Part shown: positions 46,320 through 64,000 of the stretch, one piece after another | How positions within the stretch are numbered: position 1 is the first letter of the stretch | Layout of the letters: every line of letters starts with the position of its first letter | Assembly: GCA_036898135.1 (NCBI GenBank) | Contig: CM072511.1 | Location: forward strand, 33,115,324 to 33,179,323 | Source of the DNA: Oncomelania hupensis | Taxonomy: Eukaryota; Mollusca; Gastropoda; Littorinimorpha; Pomatiopsidae | Length of the DNA: 64,000 bases | Reading direction: 5' to 3' | Made by a program: the position numbers and the translations under genes | Notes under the pieces: model-generated | What the model was told of the DNA's origin: nothing | The model's input: only the letters and a program-made list of their open reading frames with translations | Databases searched by the model: none

Positions 46320-46508
46320 ATATCCTATCCTATCCTATCCTGTCCCATAACCCGAAGGTCGTAGGGGCACCACAGATGATCTTTTAACCAGCATACTCCA
46401 TCTTTCTCTGTCCTCAGCAGCCCTCATGGCTTCGCTCAGTGTCAAACCAGTCCATTCTCGAATGTTGTCCTCCCACCTCTTTTTCGGTCTCCCCCTTCTT
46501 CTACCTCC
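46320..46508 (-). mobile_element. RTE-type LINE 3' end, short
   Basis: Starts with the TATCC-type tail and reads on the minus strand into the same C-terminal segment as 22475-22031 (EDNIREWTGL-like), cut off near 46508. Lies downstream of WDR24, possibly in its 3' UTR. Confidence 0.8.
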
Positions 46509-46516
46509 TTGCTTAG

Positions 46517-46522
46517 TTTATT
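46517..46522 (-). terminator. Candidate WDR24 poly(A) signal
   Basis: AATAAA on the minus strand about 630 nt after the WDR24 stop. Other hexamers at 46590-46595 and near 46607 are equally possible. Confidence 0.3.
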
Positions 46523-47147
46523 TAGTGCTTTTCAATCTATTCTCTGCATATTCCAATCCATTTTCTTCCACACAAACTTGCAGTTTGCATTTATTAATTT
46601 TCCTGGTTTATTTCTGGAAAGGTCTGGAATCGTTTATAAATGGTCAGCTATACAACAACACAGATATGATGTATACCAAGACTAGGTAGGAGAAAGACAT
46701 TTTGTGCCGACATGACATTTTCCAATGAGCATATTGCTTGATTTCTTCATACGGTAGTTGAGAGGAGGACTCCACTACTGACCATTGTTCACAGCTAGGA
46801 TTCAAATAATTTATATCACTTCCATTACATTATCTTTTCAATTTCATAAGACTGAATTACAAGGCCTAACATTCAAATATCAGTTTATGAACTGATACAA
46901 TTAGATCCTGCAAGAATATACATCTTTCACTAAGGCGGTTTTATTGCAATTACCTCAACATGTACTAGTTTGAAATGCAGAGCATCGAGCTAATCAATGT
47001 TAGTTCTAAAACACAATTTTTGCACTCACGAAAGCAATATCAAGCAGCAACTTGGAAAACTGCATCTTCCAGAGTATGTCTTCTCATAACACAACTGTTA
47101 CCGTTAAATCCAGAGTCTTTCACACATATACACCAAAAGACACAGTA

Positions 47148-63862
<16,715 letters not shown>

Positions 63863-64000
63863 CTACAGTAAGAGAAAGAAGCATTTTAGAGCTCAACCAT
63901 AGAGATTTTTAATGCATCCAAATTTAATTGGCAATTATGTCTAATACTACTATATTCTGGTCATAATCTTAAGATGCATCGTTTTGTTTGCTGCTTGAAA

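Overview
This is a eukaryotic, AT-rich, intron-rich and transposon-dense animal genome segment. It carries four conserved protein-coding genes, whose coding exons are short islands in long introns. The coding sequences match human genes at nearly full length. The interspersed elements (CR1/L2-like, L1-like and RTE LINEs, tRNA- and 5S-derived SINEs, hAT, piggyBac, pogo/Tigger and mariner elements, and a TCAAGGTCA-rich dispersed repeat) suggest a marine invertebrate, most likely a lophotrochozoan and probably a mollusc. I cannot name the species from sequence alone.

Layout, left to right. (1) 181-7066 (+): last five coding exons of glyoxalase II (HAGH); its 5' part lies left of the window. Two copies of a dispersed repeat rich in nuclear-receptor half-sites sit in its introns, and one is split by an LTR-like insertion that itself carries a hAT-like element. 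(2) 32110-9721 (-): complete 21-exon CCDC93 (626 aa), a Commander/CCC-complex scaffold, tail-to-tail with HAGH. (3) 32111-32629: short divergent promoter region and a probable INSIG 5' UTR exon. (4) 33458-40527 (+): complete five-coding-exon INSIG (202 aa), the ER sterol-regulatory protein, head-to-head with CCDC93. (5) 63862-47148 (-): last ten coding exons of WDR24 (GATOR2 complex), tail-to-tail with INSIG; its 5' part lies right of the window. All exon joins were checked for splice consensus and reading phase.

The host genes are strictly alternating (> < > <). CCDC93 and INSIG share one promoter region. One acts in endosomal recycling, including of LDL receptor, and the other in feedback control of sterol synthesis, so shared control of the pair is a reasonable hypothesis. 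From memory, human CCDC93 and INSIG2 are also neighbours in opposite orientation on 2q14, and HAGH and WDR24 both map to 16p13.3.

The rest is largely transposon debris. Several insertions are precise, with target-site duplications readable on both sides: a hAT of 1152 bp with an 8-bp duplication, three CAG-ended elements with 5- or 6-bp duplications, a solo LTR with a 5-bp duplication, a pogo/Tigger and a mariner element with TA, TTAA-flanked piggyBac-type elements, a tRNA-derived SINE, and an RTE copy with a 5' inversion of twin-priming type. I found no CRISPR array, operon, rRNA gene or functional tRNA gene, and no convincing new multi-gene system. The most interesting items are the divergent CCDC93/INSIG pair, the 5S-derived SINE, and the nested and palindromic transposon structures.
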